This document shows, one piece after another, positions 1 through 6,677 of a stretch of DNA of 15,285 nucleotides. Origin of the DNA: Fidelibacterota bacterium (GTDB taxonomy: Bacteria; Fidelibacterota; Fidelibacteria; Fidelibacterales; DSDE01); the NCBI GenBank assembly GCA_011049095.1, contig DSDE01000301.1, forward strand, positions 1 through 15,285. Direction: 5' to 3'. The notes under the pieces were generated by a model. That model was given only the letters and a program-made list of their open reading frames with translations, searched no databases and was not told the origin of the DNA. A program made the position numbers and the translations under genes. Position 1 is the first letter of the stretch; each line of letters begins with the position of its first letter.

Positions 1-1
1 A

Positions 2-67
2 TATACTGAAAGATTAGTGGCTCAGATTGTTTCTGAACCGTTTTTCTTTTTTGAATATAAAATATAA
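2..67 (+). CDS. 3' end of an unidentified gene (partial)
   Basis: An open frame enters from the left edge and ends at a TAA at 65-67. It gives 21 residues ending in Phe-Phe-Phe-Phe-Glu-Tyr-Lys-Ile. The composition (RLVAQIVSEP before the Phe run) looks like ordinary protein sequence, and a promoter-like sequence for the next gene begins after it. The piece is too short to assign a function, and the frame could be open by chance, so this is a tentative call. Confidence 0.4.
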   Translation, partial: YTERLVAQIVSEPFFFFEYKI

Positions 68-93
68 ATCGGACAAATAATATCGTATATATC

Positions 94-122
94 TTGCTTT
101 TCCAAGATAATGAGTCTATAAT
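94..122 (+). promoter_or_regulatory. Sigma-70-like promoter for the peroxiredoxin gene
   Basis: A -35-like TTGCTT at 94-99 and a perfect TATAAT -10 box at 117-122 are separated by exactly 17 bases. Transcription would start near 129, giving a leader of under 20 bases before the ATG at 147. The -35 box matches the consensus only in its first half. The call rests on the -10 box and the spacing. Confidence 0.55.
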
Positions 123-135
123 TCAGTATGAAAAA

Positions 136-141
136 AAGGAG
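136..141 (+). promoter_or_regulatory. Ribosome binding site fixing the peroxiredoxin start
   Basis: AAGGAG lies five bases before the ATG at 147. A second AAAGGAG just inside the gene (150-156) could serve an in-frame ATG at 165. The first start is preferred because it keeps a Lys before the hydrophobic segment, as in a signal peptide. Confidence 0.7.
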
Positions 142-146
142 ACGCA

Positions 147-641
147 ATGAAAGGAGCAATTCTGATGAGCATAATGATTTTAGGTTTAGGAGCCAATCTC
201 TTTGGCAGTGATTTGCTGAAAGTCGGGACGAAAGCGCCAGATTTTACACTGCTGACTGAAACCGGCGAAAAAGTGACGCTTTCTAAAGCGCTGGAGAAAG
301 GGAATGTGGTGTTGGTATTCTATCCCGGCGATGATACGCCTGGCTGCACCAGTCAGCTCTGCGCTATTCGTGATGACTGGAGCGAGTTTACCGGCAAAAA
401 TATACAGGTCTATGGCGTTAATCCCGCCGATGCAGAGAGTCATATGAAGTTCTCTGATAAATACAGCTATCCATTTCCGCTTTTGATAGATGAGGATAAG
501 TCTGTGTCAGTAGATTACAAGACTTCCGGCAAGTTTTTTATCAGCCGAAGCGTCTATGGCATTGATCAGTCAGGGAAAATCGTCTTTGCAGAAAATGGGA
601 AACCAGCCAACAGCCTGATTTTAGCTGCTTTTTTGAAATAA
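147..641 (+). CDS. bcp: Peroxiredoxin, Bcp/PrxQ type, probably exported
   Basis: A thiol peroxidase that would reduce hydrogen peroxide and organic hydroperoxides using a reactive cysteine. The AhpC/TSA thioredoxin-like fold starts near residue 26 (VGTKAPDFTLL). The active site reads YPGDDTPGCTSQLC: Thr64 and Cys67 match the peroxidatic site, and Cys72 sits five residues on, the usual PrxQ/Bcp place for the resolving cysteine. Arg134 is a candidate for the conserved arginine late in the fold. The length of 164 residues is a little above cytosolic Bcp because of an N-terminal hydrophobic stretch (residues 4-18) that looks like a signal peptide or anchor. This suggests a periplasmic enzyme, which is less usual for the family. 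The gene has its own promoter and ribosome site and appears monocistronic. The family call is firm; the location is inferred. Confidence 0.9.
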   Translation: MKGAILMSIMILGLGANLFGSDLLKVGTKAPDFTLLTETGEKVTLSKALEKGNVVLVFYPGDDTPGCTSQLCAIRDDWSEFTGKNIQVYGVNPADAESHMKFSDKYSYPFPLLIDEDKSVSVDYKTSGKFFISRSVYGIDQSGKIVFAENGKPANSLILAAFLK

Positions 642-668
642 TAAATGACAACCTGAATAGATTGCGAT

Positions 669-697
669 GACTCTTCAAATAGTGAATTTGGAGAGTC
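669..697 (+). promoter_or_regulatory. Hairpin covering the ribosome binding site of the next gene
   Basis: Bases 669-680 pair with 686-697 over 12 base pairs (one G-U) around a 5-base loop AGTGA. The 3' arm contains GGAG at 690-693, the Shine-Dalgarno sequence of the ATG at 701. No T-run follows, so it is a poor intrinsic terminator. It would instead hide the ribosome site. It could also serve as a 3'-end stabilising hairpin for the peroxiredoxin mRNA. The pairing is seen in the sequence; the role is inferred. Confidence 0.5.
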
Positions 698-700
698 AAT

Positions 701-1657
701 ATGAAAAAGAATATTGCTTTTATCTTTTCGTTAATGGTGTTTTTATCTTGCAACCGTCAAGTCCAAAATGGAATCCATATCAATTGGTAAAATGTCAGTG
801 ATACGCCACAGGTTTTTCTACCCAATACAATCAGTACCGGGCTCAATGAGCGAGATATGGCCTTTTCTGATGATCTGAGAACCTTTGTTTATTCGATTTC
901 CAGTGGAGGCAAAGCTTATCTTCTTGTCAGTTACTTTGACGACGGACTATGGACATTGCCGGAGATTCTTCCCTTTTCAAGGTAGTTTAGTAATCTGGAG
1001 CCTGTATTTCATCCTATAACCGATGACTTATGGTTTGCATCAAATCGGCCACTTGATAATGAAGGAAGTGAATGATTCAGATTTTGGCGGGTCACACTCC
1101 AGAATACAGGCTGGGGTGAGCCACAAAATATGAAAATTCCAGGTACTGAAGACGCCGATCTTTTTTATGCATCCTTCACAAATGACGGCACAATTTGGTT
1201 TACAGCCAATCTGCAGGAAAGAGGATTAGGAGGGGAAGATATATGGTTCAGCCAATTTGAGAATGGGCAATACATAGATCCTATAAACGCTGGGGAAAAT
1301 GTGAATAGCCCCCGCAATGAATTTAATGGGGCGATTTCCCGCGATGGCTCATTTTTGATTTATACAACAACTGGTCGGACGCCGGTTAATAGCGGAGATT
1401 TATGGATTGCATTTCGCAATGCTGGTGGAGCATTTGAACCAGCAAAAAATATGGGAAATCTGGTCAATACTGAAAGTCTTGAATATTGCCCAAGTTTCTC
1501 ACCCGACGGAAATATCCTATTTTACACTAGCAGAAGGCCATTGCTGGGGACAGCTATTAACAAACTTGCTGATTTACACAAAATTCATAACAGTTGCGGC
1601 AATGGGCAAAGTGATATCTATTGGATGCGCTTCAATCCAGAAAATTATCGCTATTGA
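701..1657 (+). pseudogene. Broken PD40 beta-propeller lipoprotein gene (three in-frame stops)
   Basis: One reading frame runs from ATG 701 to TGA 1655-1657 (318 codons) with no frameshift. It is interrupted by TAA at 788-790, TAG at 983-985 and TGA at 1073-1075. The start encodes a lipoprotein signal (KKNIAFIFSLMVFLSC, lipobox ending in Cys17). After the first stop the frame gives the STGLNERDMAFSDD region and then repeated propeller strands of the WD40-like/PD40 (TolB-type) kind: DDLWFASNRP, NDGTIWFTANL, ISRDGSFLIYTTTGR, FSPDGNILFYTSRR. The intact relatives are surface or periplasmic proteins of unknown role. The last part (1130-1657) is open for 175 codons but lacks a ribosome site and a signal peptide, so it is not likely to be made alone. 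Each stop could come from a single C-to-T change. The family call rests on motif reading only. Confidence 0.8.
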
Positions 1658-1681
1658 TTTTTCAAAAACAAAAACAAGTTT

Positions 1682-1710
1682 TTGATAATCTGTTAAAATC
1701 GAAGTATATT
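1682..1710 (+). promoter_or_regulatory. Sigma-70-like promoter for tRNA-Val
   Basis: TTGATA at 1682-1687 and TATATT at 1705-1710 are spaced by 17 bases. This places the start of transcription about 14 bases before the mature tRNA at 1731. The position and spacing make it a good match. Confidence 0.55.
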
Positions 1711-1730
1711 TGTGCGCTTTTTGGAAATTA

Positions 1731-1804
1731 GGGCGATTAGCTCAGTTGGTTAGAGCGCTGGTCTCACATACCAGAGGTCACAGGTTCGAGTCCCGTATCG
1801 CCCA
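1731..1804 (+). tRNA. tRNA-Val (anticodon CAC)
   Basis: Full cloverleaf: acceptor GGGCGAT (1731-1737) pairs perfectly with ATCGCCC (1797-1803), and A1804 is the discriminator. The D stem is GCTC/GAGC. The anticodon stem CTGGT/ACCAG holds loop CTCACAT with anticodon CAC at 1765-1767, reading GTG (Val). The T arm is ACAGG-TTCGAGT-CCCGT with one A-C mismatch (1782 with 1794). CCA is not encoded: the bases after the discriminator are CAC. Confidence 0.95.
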
Positions 1805-1820
1805 CACGAATGAAAGTATT

Positions 1821-1871
1821 GTCAGTTGTATAGAGCGTCCCGGCATATCGGGAAGGTCACAGGTTCGAATC
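1821..1871 (+). pseudogene. Decayed second tRNA gene
   Basis: Bases 1822-1837 match the D-arm region of the upstream tRNA-Val (1742-1757) at 14 of 16 positions. Bases 1854-1871 match its variable loop and T arm (1775-1792) at 17 of 18. Between them is a 5-bp anticodon stem TCCCG/CGGGA with a loop of only six bases (GCATAT), one too few. No acceptor stem can be formed on either side, and the 3' half of the T stem is replaced by a T-run (1872-1878). It therefore looks like a dead tandem tRNA copy. Its original identity cannot be read. Confidence 0.7.
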
Positions 1872-1895
1872 TTTTTTTAACCAAGTAAACCAAAA

Positions 1896-4103
1896 TTACT
1901 GAATTCGTGTGATCTTATCTGTGATAATATTGTTTCCGGTTTCCAGCTGGATTAAATAGACACCACTCGGTATTCCGGACAAATCAATTGGGACATGATT
2001 CACACCAGGGATACCGTAGTATTTTCGATTTATATATTTTTGTCCCAAGAGGTTAAAGATACTGATGGATACATTTTGTGAGCTGAATGAAAAATAGTCT
2101 AACTGAATCCAGTTGATCGCCGGTGATGGATATATTTTCATCAATGTAATGGTATAGGGCGGCGGTGATATAGCTTTTTCTTTATGGAGCGTAACGGTGT
2201 AAACCTGATCTTTAATAAAAGGGAATTGAATGCCATAAGAATCATTGGCGTTTTTTATGAGCGATACGTTTGTGACTGTTGTGCCGGTCTGGATTCTTGC
2301 GCTTTGGAAACCATCCTGGAAACTAAAAAGAAATTCGTCAAATGTTTTGGCAGCATAAATGGTAAAACGTGCTGCGTCATTAGCTTGTACGAGATAATTT
2401 GCGTTGCCCTGAAAAGCAATGGGATAGGAATTGGGCTGAAGAAAATTTTCTTCATAAAAAGTGCTTTTTGATTCAGAAGCAGCATAAAAATCTTTCTGAC
2501 TGGCAATGGCCATTCCATGGGTTCCGGCCATAGTGATGGAAAAAGACGGTGTCTGCACATCTTCATTGAGGAAAAGGCAAGTTTTTTTGCTGTCAATGAA
2601 GTTAACCGAATCAATTCCCGATTCTAAAAATAGAGCGATGGCCACTGTATCCAGCAATGCATCGAGGCTGTAAATGGTCAAGATTGCCTTTTCTTCGTAA
2701 AATTTCACCCCGCTAACCCGTGGTGAGTGGTCCAGTTCGATGCTGTATGTGCCGTCGGATTGTTTTTCTATGCTTCCCTCAATTTTGATGTCGTTGTGGT
2801 TTTGGAAAGCCGTGAATGCAAGCTGTGAGGCGATACCGTTTTCATTCCAGTGCATTATGCCGGTCATTGAGCTGTCGGTCTGGATATTTTCTATTTCGGT
2901 GAACAAGGGGGCGGTTCCGTAAATTGGAGAAACGCATGTCTTTAGACCGCCACTTGAAGTGTAAAACATATCAAAGCTAAAGAGCTGGCTGTCGTGGGTG
3001 CCAATTTGGGAGCGGGGAACAGCAAATCCTTTATGTCGCCAAAGTTCTTGAGAATTGATGCTGTTGTTGCTGACCTGGGGAAAGCGCCAGAAATAGCGTT
3101 CTGTGGAGCTGCTGCGACCTGCCCATGATGCCGCTGTATAATTGACAGATTCGGTTGTCTGAGAAACTGGTGATTTTATGGATTTAATGAAAGCAAAAAG
3201 GCTGTCAATGTGAGAAATATTTTGGTAGAAAATGAGATTCATTGAAAAAGTCAAGCCCCTTTTCAGATATAGGGCTTCGCTGTCGGATTTGCCAAACCAA
3301 TTCCACTGGGCTTCGGCAAATCCGGGATGCTGCATTGTGCTGCCGCCGCCATGATAGCTGATGGTCTCCCGTTGATTGGGGCTTGTCCAGGTGACGATGG
3401 CGCCCATACAGATGCCCGATTCATTATCGCTCCAGGCGATGCTTGGATAAAATCTTCCTTCACCATAGTCAAATTGCGTCCACAAATTATGTTGTGCAGT
3501 TCGGGTACTGTAGCTGACGCCATCCAGATAAGGTGAAACCCAGGGATAATTGCCATCATAGTCGCCCATTGTCAGTTCGATCTCTCCTTTATAATTGATA
3601 ATAAATGAGTTGTCAACATCTGAGTTGTACATGGTGCACTGCTGGAAATTACTGTAAACCCCTTCGGTTTCCACATGGCGGGTGATGGTGGCGGAAAACC
3701 AGGGCTGATCTTCTATAAAAAGAAAAAACCATTCCGAATTGATATAGCCCGGCTCATAGAGCACTTTGATGAATGCAGATTGAGAATCGTGATGAATGAC
3801 AGAGACCGTCACCGGCGCATCCCAGTCTGCCGGACAATCAAAATGGTAATCAATGCCATTGGGATGCTCGTACATATATTCTACAAAAAAGAGGGAATAG
3901 CTGGGATAATCAGAAATCAGCTCAAAATCGTTGCCGTGCATTTTTAAAGATTCTACCATACCGGTTTTTCTGGCAATGACTGCCCGGTAATAGTCGTTGC
4001 TTACAATAATCTCATTCATCTGATTTTCTAAAGTGAGGCTCATCGTGATTTTAGCCAATAGAGAGAACAAAAAGAAAGACCTAAATATAAGATTCATAAG
4101 CAT
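1896..4103 (-). CDS. Large secreted protein with T9SS type A sorting domain, function unknown
   Basis: The 735-residue protein starts with a signal peptide (about residues 1-22). It ends with a domain at about 655-735 that fits the type IX secretion C-terminal sorting family: KIYPSPAINWIQLD, then SISIFNLLGQK, then GIPSGVYLIQLETG and a closing Lys-Ile-Thr stretch. A Pro-rich link (SPPPY) precedes it. The body is not recognised. Its first 300 residues are rich in short beta strands, aromatic residues and phrases such as ARKTGMVESL and PSIAWSDNESGICMG, which recall galactose-mutarotase-like domains of glycan-active enzymes; this is only an inference. The start overlaps the glycosyltransferase gene by 23 bases; a second ATG at 4097 is better spaced from GAAGA and may be the true start. 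It is the last gene of the polysaccharide operon, so a role in cutting, modifying or holding the exported glycan is plausible. No clear terminator follows it. Confidence 0.75.
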   Translation of the reverse strand: MLMNLIFRSFFLFSLLAKITMSLTLENQMNEIIVSNDYYRAVIARKTGMVESLKMHGNDFELISDYPSYSLFFVEYMYEHPNGIDYHFDCPADWDAPVTVSVIHHDSQSAFIKVLYEPGYINSEWFFLFIEDQPWFSATITRHVETEGVYSNFQQCTMYNSDVDNSFIINYKGEIELTMGDYDGNYPWVSPYLDGVSYSTRTAQHNLWTQFDYGEGRFYPSIAWSDNESGICMGAIVTWTSPNQRETISYHGGGSTMQHPGFAEAQWNWFGKSDSEALYLKRGLTFSMNLIFYQNISHIDSLFAFIKSIKSPVSQTTESVNYTAASWAGRSSSTERYFWRFPQVSNNSINSQELWRHKGFAVPRSQIGTHDSQLFSFDMFYTSSGGLKTCVSPIYGTAPLFTEIENIQTDSSMTGIMHWNENGIASQLAFTAFQNHNDIKIEGSIEKQSDGTYSIELDHSPRVSGVKFYEEKAILTIYSLDALLDTVAIALFLESGIDSVNFIDSKKTCLFLNEDVQTPSFSITMAGTHGMAIASQKDFYAASESKSTFYEENFLQPNSYPIAFQGNANYLVQANDAARFTIYAAKTFDEFLFSFQDGFQSARIQTGTTVTNVSLIKNANDSYGIQFPFIKDQVYTVTLHKEKAISPPPYTITLMKIYPSPAINWIQLDYFSFSSQNVSISIFNLLGQKYINRKYYGIPGVNHVPIDLSGIPSGVYLIQLETGNNIITDKITRIQ

Positions 4104-5205
4104 TCTTCAAGTTTTCTGCTTCGGCGGCCCATTGATATTTTTTCAGCGCTGCTGTATGGCCATTTTCACCCATTTTTTCACGCAGTTTTGGATTTTGCCA
4201 GAGCTGAAGGACCTTACTTGTCAGGGCTTCGCTATCTTCCGGAGCGATGCAAAATCCGGCCTGATTTTGCTCAATGACGTCTTGATATAGGGGAAAATTA
4301 CTGGTGATGACCGGCAGCTTTAAAGCCATATATTCAAAAAGTTTGGTGGGATAAGAATGAATATAATTTGGATGATTGGCAATGACAGAGAGACCAATAT
4401 GACAGTGCCGGATGATTTCGATGCCTTCTGTAAAATTCATTCGACCATAGCGATTGATTTTTACTTTTGGGGAAAGTTTTTTCTCGACAGCTTCAAGAAT
4501 TTCCAAACAGCCGTCATTTTTTAAAGGGCCCACCAGCTCCAAAGAGGTGGGAATGCACAAGTGATCAAGCTTTTGCAGAAGCTCTCCCATAAGGGTCACG
4601 CCACGATGGACTGTAATGCCGCCAATATATCCTAGATACAGGCGGGAATTATCTTTTTCCTTCTCTGCCAAAGGCTCTGGAATAGCCGATAAATCAGGAT
4701 AATTGTGAATTATTGTAAAATTTCTCTCAAAATATTTTTGATAGCTGTCCTCAGCAAGAAAGAAGTGGCGGAACTGTTTTCGGCTTTGATTCAGGAGAAA
4801 ACTGCTAAGTTGTGAAACAGGCTGGTGAAGCCAATTAGGCAGCCAATGCGCTTTCCCCAGGTCTCTGATGAAATCCTCGTGCATATCAAAAAGGATATCT
4901 GTTCTAAACAGGCGGGCAAAAATCAGTCCGGGTATGAGCAATTCTGGGTCGTGAAGGTGAATAATTCCCTTTCTAAATTGAAAAAAGAGTTTGAGCACAG
5001 CAGGTACATTCCAAAGCCTGTCTGATTTTTTGTTCCATTGCCGCAAACCGAGAATGGTGAGATATCCTTCCTTTTTTTGGGAAAATGAGGCTGGTGCAGC
5101 TAAGTAAATAGGCCAACGTCTGGCCAGTGATTTTGCCTCCTTATGATAAATGCGGATATCATTCCAAGGGTGAACCGTTGTGAGGATGAGGATTTTTCGG
5201 CTCAT
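4081..5205 (-). CDS. GT4-family glycosyltransferase
   Basis: A retaining GT-B glycosyltransferase of 374 residues that would add one sugar from a nucleotide donor to the lipid-linked repeat unit at the inner face of the cytoplasmic membrane. The N-terminal half has TTVHPWNDIRIYHKEAKSLA (residues 9-28) and HLHDPELLIPGL (83-94), both typical of this subgroup. The C-terminal half carries the donor-site segment KLFEYMALKLPVITSN (288-303) with Glu291, followed by a Gly-Phe-Cys-Ile-Ala-Pro-Glu-Asp turn (317-324). The first Glu of the classical EX7E motif appears to be replaced by His283. The sugar and linkage cannot be told. Its ATG overlaps the flippase stop as ATGA (5202-5205), and its own end overlaps the next gene, so it sits in a coupled operon. 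It is the only glycosyltransferase in the window. Confidence 0.88.
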   Translation of the reverse strand: MSRKILILTTVHPWNDIRIYHKEAKSLARRWPIYLAAPASFSQKKEGYLTILGLRQWNKKSDRLWNVPAVLKLFFQFRKGIIHLHDPELLIPGLIFARLFRTDILFDMHEDFIRDLGKAHWLPNWLHQPVSQLSSFLLNQSRKQFRHFFLAEDSYQKYFERNFTIIHNYPDLSAIPEPLAEKEKDNSRLYLGYIGGITVHRGVTLMGELLQKLDHLCIPTSLELVGPLKNDGCLEILEAVEKKLSPKVKINRYGRMNFTEGIEIIRHCHIGLSVIANHPNYIHSYPTKLFEYMALKLPVITSNFPLYQDVIEQNQAGFCIAPEDSEALTSKVLQLWQNPKLREKMGENGHTAALKKYQWAAEAENLKNAYESYI

Positions 5206-6677
5206 TGACGGTTTCCGGTAAGGCGAAGTTTTGATTTTATCAGCAAAATAAACTCAAGTTTTGTGAATTTCCATAAATATAAAAGCAAAAGAGCTGTCAT
5301 AATAAAATAGAGAGCATTTTCTGTAATCAGATGAAAATCATAGCGGTGCATAAAATAGATAGCACCCAGAAATAGCAAAAGGGCACTGAAAAGGTGGGAG
5401 AAGTTTTCACCTCTGAACAAATAGATTTTCCGATGAGAAAGGGCAATTAAGCTGATGAAAGTCATAACGAGATAAGCTGCTCCAAAAGCAGCGGCAACTG
5501 CGGCGGCATAGGTGTGGCGCATGAAATAGACAGTGATGAAAAAGCTCAAGGTCCCGGCAAACAAAATGACGCTGTTGAGACCTCTGTCGTATAGAGCATC
5601 TATGGGAATGCGCACCATTTCGTAAAAAACAATACCTGGTATGGCAAAGATAAAAAGATGAATCAGGCGAATGCCATCTGTATCAGTTAGGTGGATCCAC
5701 AAATTAAGTAACCAGGGCGAATTAATCAGCAGCCAGGGAATCATGAGCGCCAGCAGCAAGAGAAAAAACTGAGAAATCTGTATTAGCTTTTGCGATACAT
5801 CACTTAATGAACCGGCTTCCCGCTGGGCGGCAATCCGTGGCAAAAAAACAAAACCGATGGGGGTTACGATGGAGAGCAGCAATCTGGAAATGGTGATTCC
5901 CACCGTTACATAGGTTAATTCCGCCGGGCTGCCATAACGGCTGATAATTAAAATCGGCGCTGAAATCAGCAAAAACTGGAAAAACATCCCAGGAGCCCGC
6001 TGTGCAGATTGGCTCAGCAATGGTTTGAGAAGTGAAATCGGCGCCGGCGCTTGAGGTGAAAACTGTTTTTGCAGCATCAAGAGCGGAAAGAACAGAGCCG
6101 TAGCCAGCATAAAAATGCCAATCATAAGGTAAACCTGATGAAAAGTGGCAAAGCCAAACAGCAGAAAAAAGATTAGGGGAATGAGGGCATTTACCGAGAA
6201 GCTCAGAAGGGCTGCCGGAATAAATTGGCGTATGCCGCGAAAAATACTGTAAAATAGCTGGAAAACAAGGTCCGCAGCAAGTACGAGGGCAAAAATAAGT
6301 TTAAGATTTTCCGGTATATAAAAGGAGTGAATACCGCCTTTTTCTGCAGGAATCAAAAGGAAAAATATAAAAAGCAGCGGAAGTGGCAGAATGAGAAAAT
6401 AGAGCATAAGCTGCCGAAAAAAAGAACGGTAATTTTTTTCGGGAATTTCACCAAACAGCTTGGGAATCACAATGCTTGCGCCAAACAAAATAAATGGCGC
6501 CGCAGAAAGAGCCACCCGCTTCACCAGATTAAATTCACCCACAAAATCAAGTCCATATTTTCTGGAAATAATGGCATTGATAAAAATAGTGCTGAGGATG
6601 ACAGAAAAGACGTTCATCAGGGTGATGAGCAGGTCCTGAGTAAAGGAAAGTTTTTTGGAAATGAAATTCAGATTCAT
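5202..6677 (-). CDS. Polysaccharide flippase, Wzx/MVF type
   Basis: A 491-residue membrane protein that is almost entirely hydrophobic helices separated by short charged loops, as in the MOP/MVF superfamily of lipid-linked oligosaccharide flippases. It would move the undecaprenyl-linked repeat unit across the cytoplasmic membrane. The N-terminal region (LLITLMNVFSVILSTIFINA, then KYGLDFVGEFNLVKR) fits the first two helices and the linking loop of polysaccharide-synthesis flippases, and the size is usual. It overlaps both neighbours by four bases in ATGA form (6674-6677 and 5202-5205). It lies between the polymerase-like gene and the glycosyltransferase, which suits a Wzx/Wzy-dependent locus. 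The fold call is good; the exact substrate is unknown. Confidence 0.85.
   Translation of the reverse strand: MNLNFISKKLSFTQDLLITLMNVFSVILSTIFINAIISRKYGLDFVGEFNLVKRVALSAAPFILFGASIVIPKLFGEIPEKNYRSFFRQLMLYFLILPLPLLFIFFLLIPAEKGGIHSFYIPENLKLIFALVLAADLVFQLFYSIFRGIRQFIPAALLSFSVNALIPLIFFLLFGFATFHQVYLMIGIFMLATALFFPLLMLQKQFSPQAPAPISLLKPLLSQSAQRAPGMFFQFLLISAPILIISRYGSPAELTYVTVGITISRLLLSIVTPIGFVFLPRIAAQREAGSLSDVSQKLIQISQFFLLLLALMIPWLLINSPWLLNLWIHLTDTDGIRLIHLFIFAIPGIVFYEMVRIPIDALYDRGLNSVILFAGTLSFFITVYFMRHTYAAAVAAAFGAAYLVMTFISLIALSHRKIYLFRGENFSHLFSALLLFLGAIYFMHRYDFHLITENALYFIMTALLLLYLWKFTKLEFILLIKSKLRLTGNRQ

Noticed and set aside
701..1657. Stop-codon recoding letting the propeller gene be read through
   Set aside because: All three stop types occur in it, while intact neighbours end normally in TAA, TAG and TGA. 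Decay is the simpler explanation.
1407..1685. A 92-codon + strand frame overlapping the propeller gene
   Set aside because: It lies inside the propeller frame, whose motifs are clear, and has no ribosome site or recognisable content.
1662..1685. AT-only hairpin after the propeller gene as a terminator
   Set aside because: The 8-bp stem is nearly all A-T and no T-run follows; the tRNA promoter begins inside it.
1780..1796. A-C mismatch in the T stem as a sign of a dead tRNA-Val
   Set aside because: The rest of the cloverleaf is perfect and the same ACAGG/CCCGT T stem occurs in working tRNAs such as E. coli elongator tRNA-Met.
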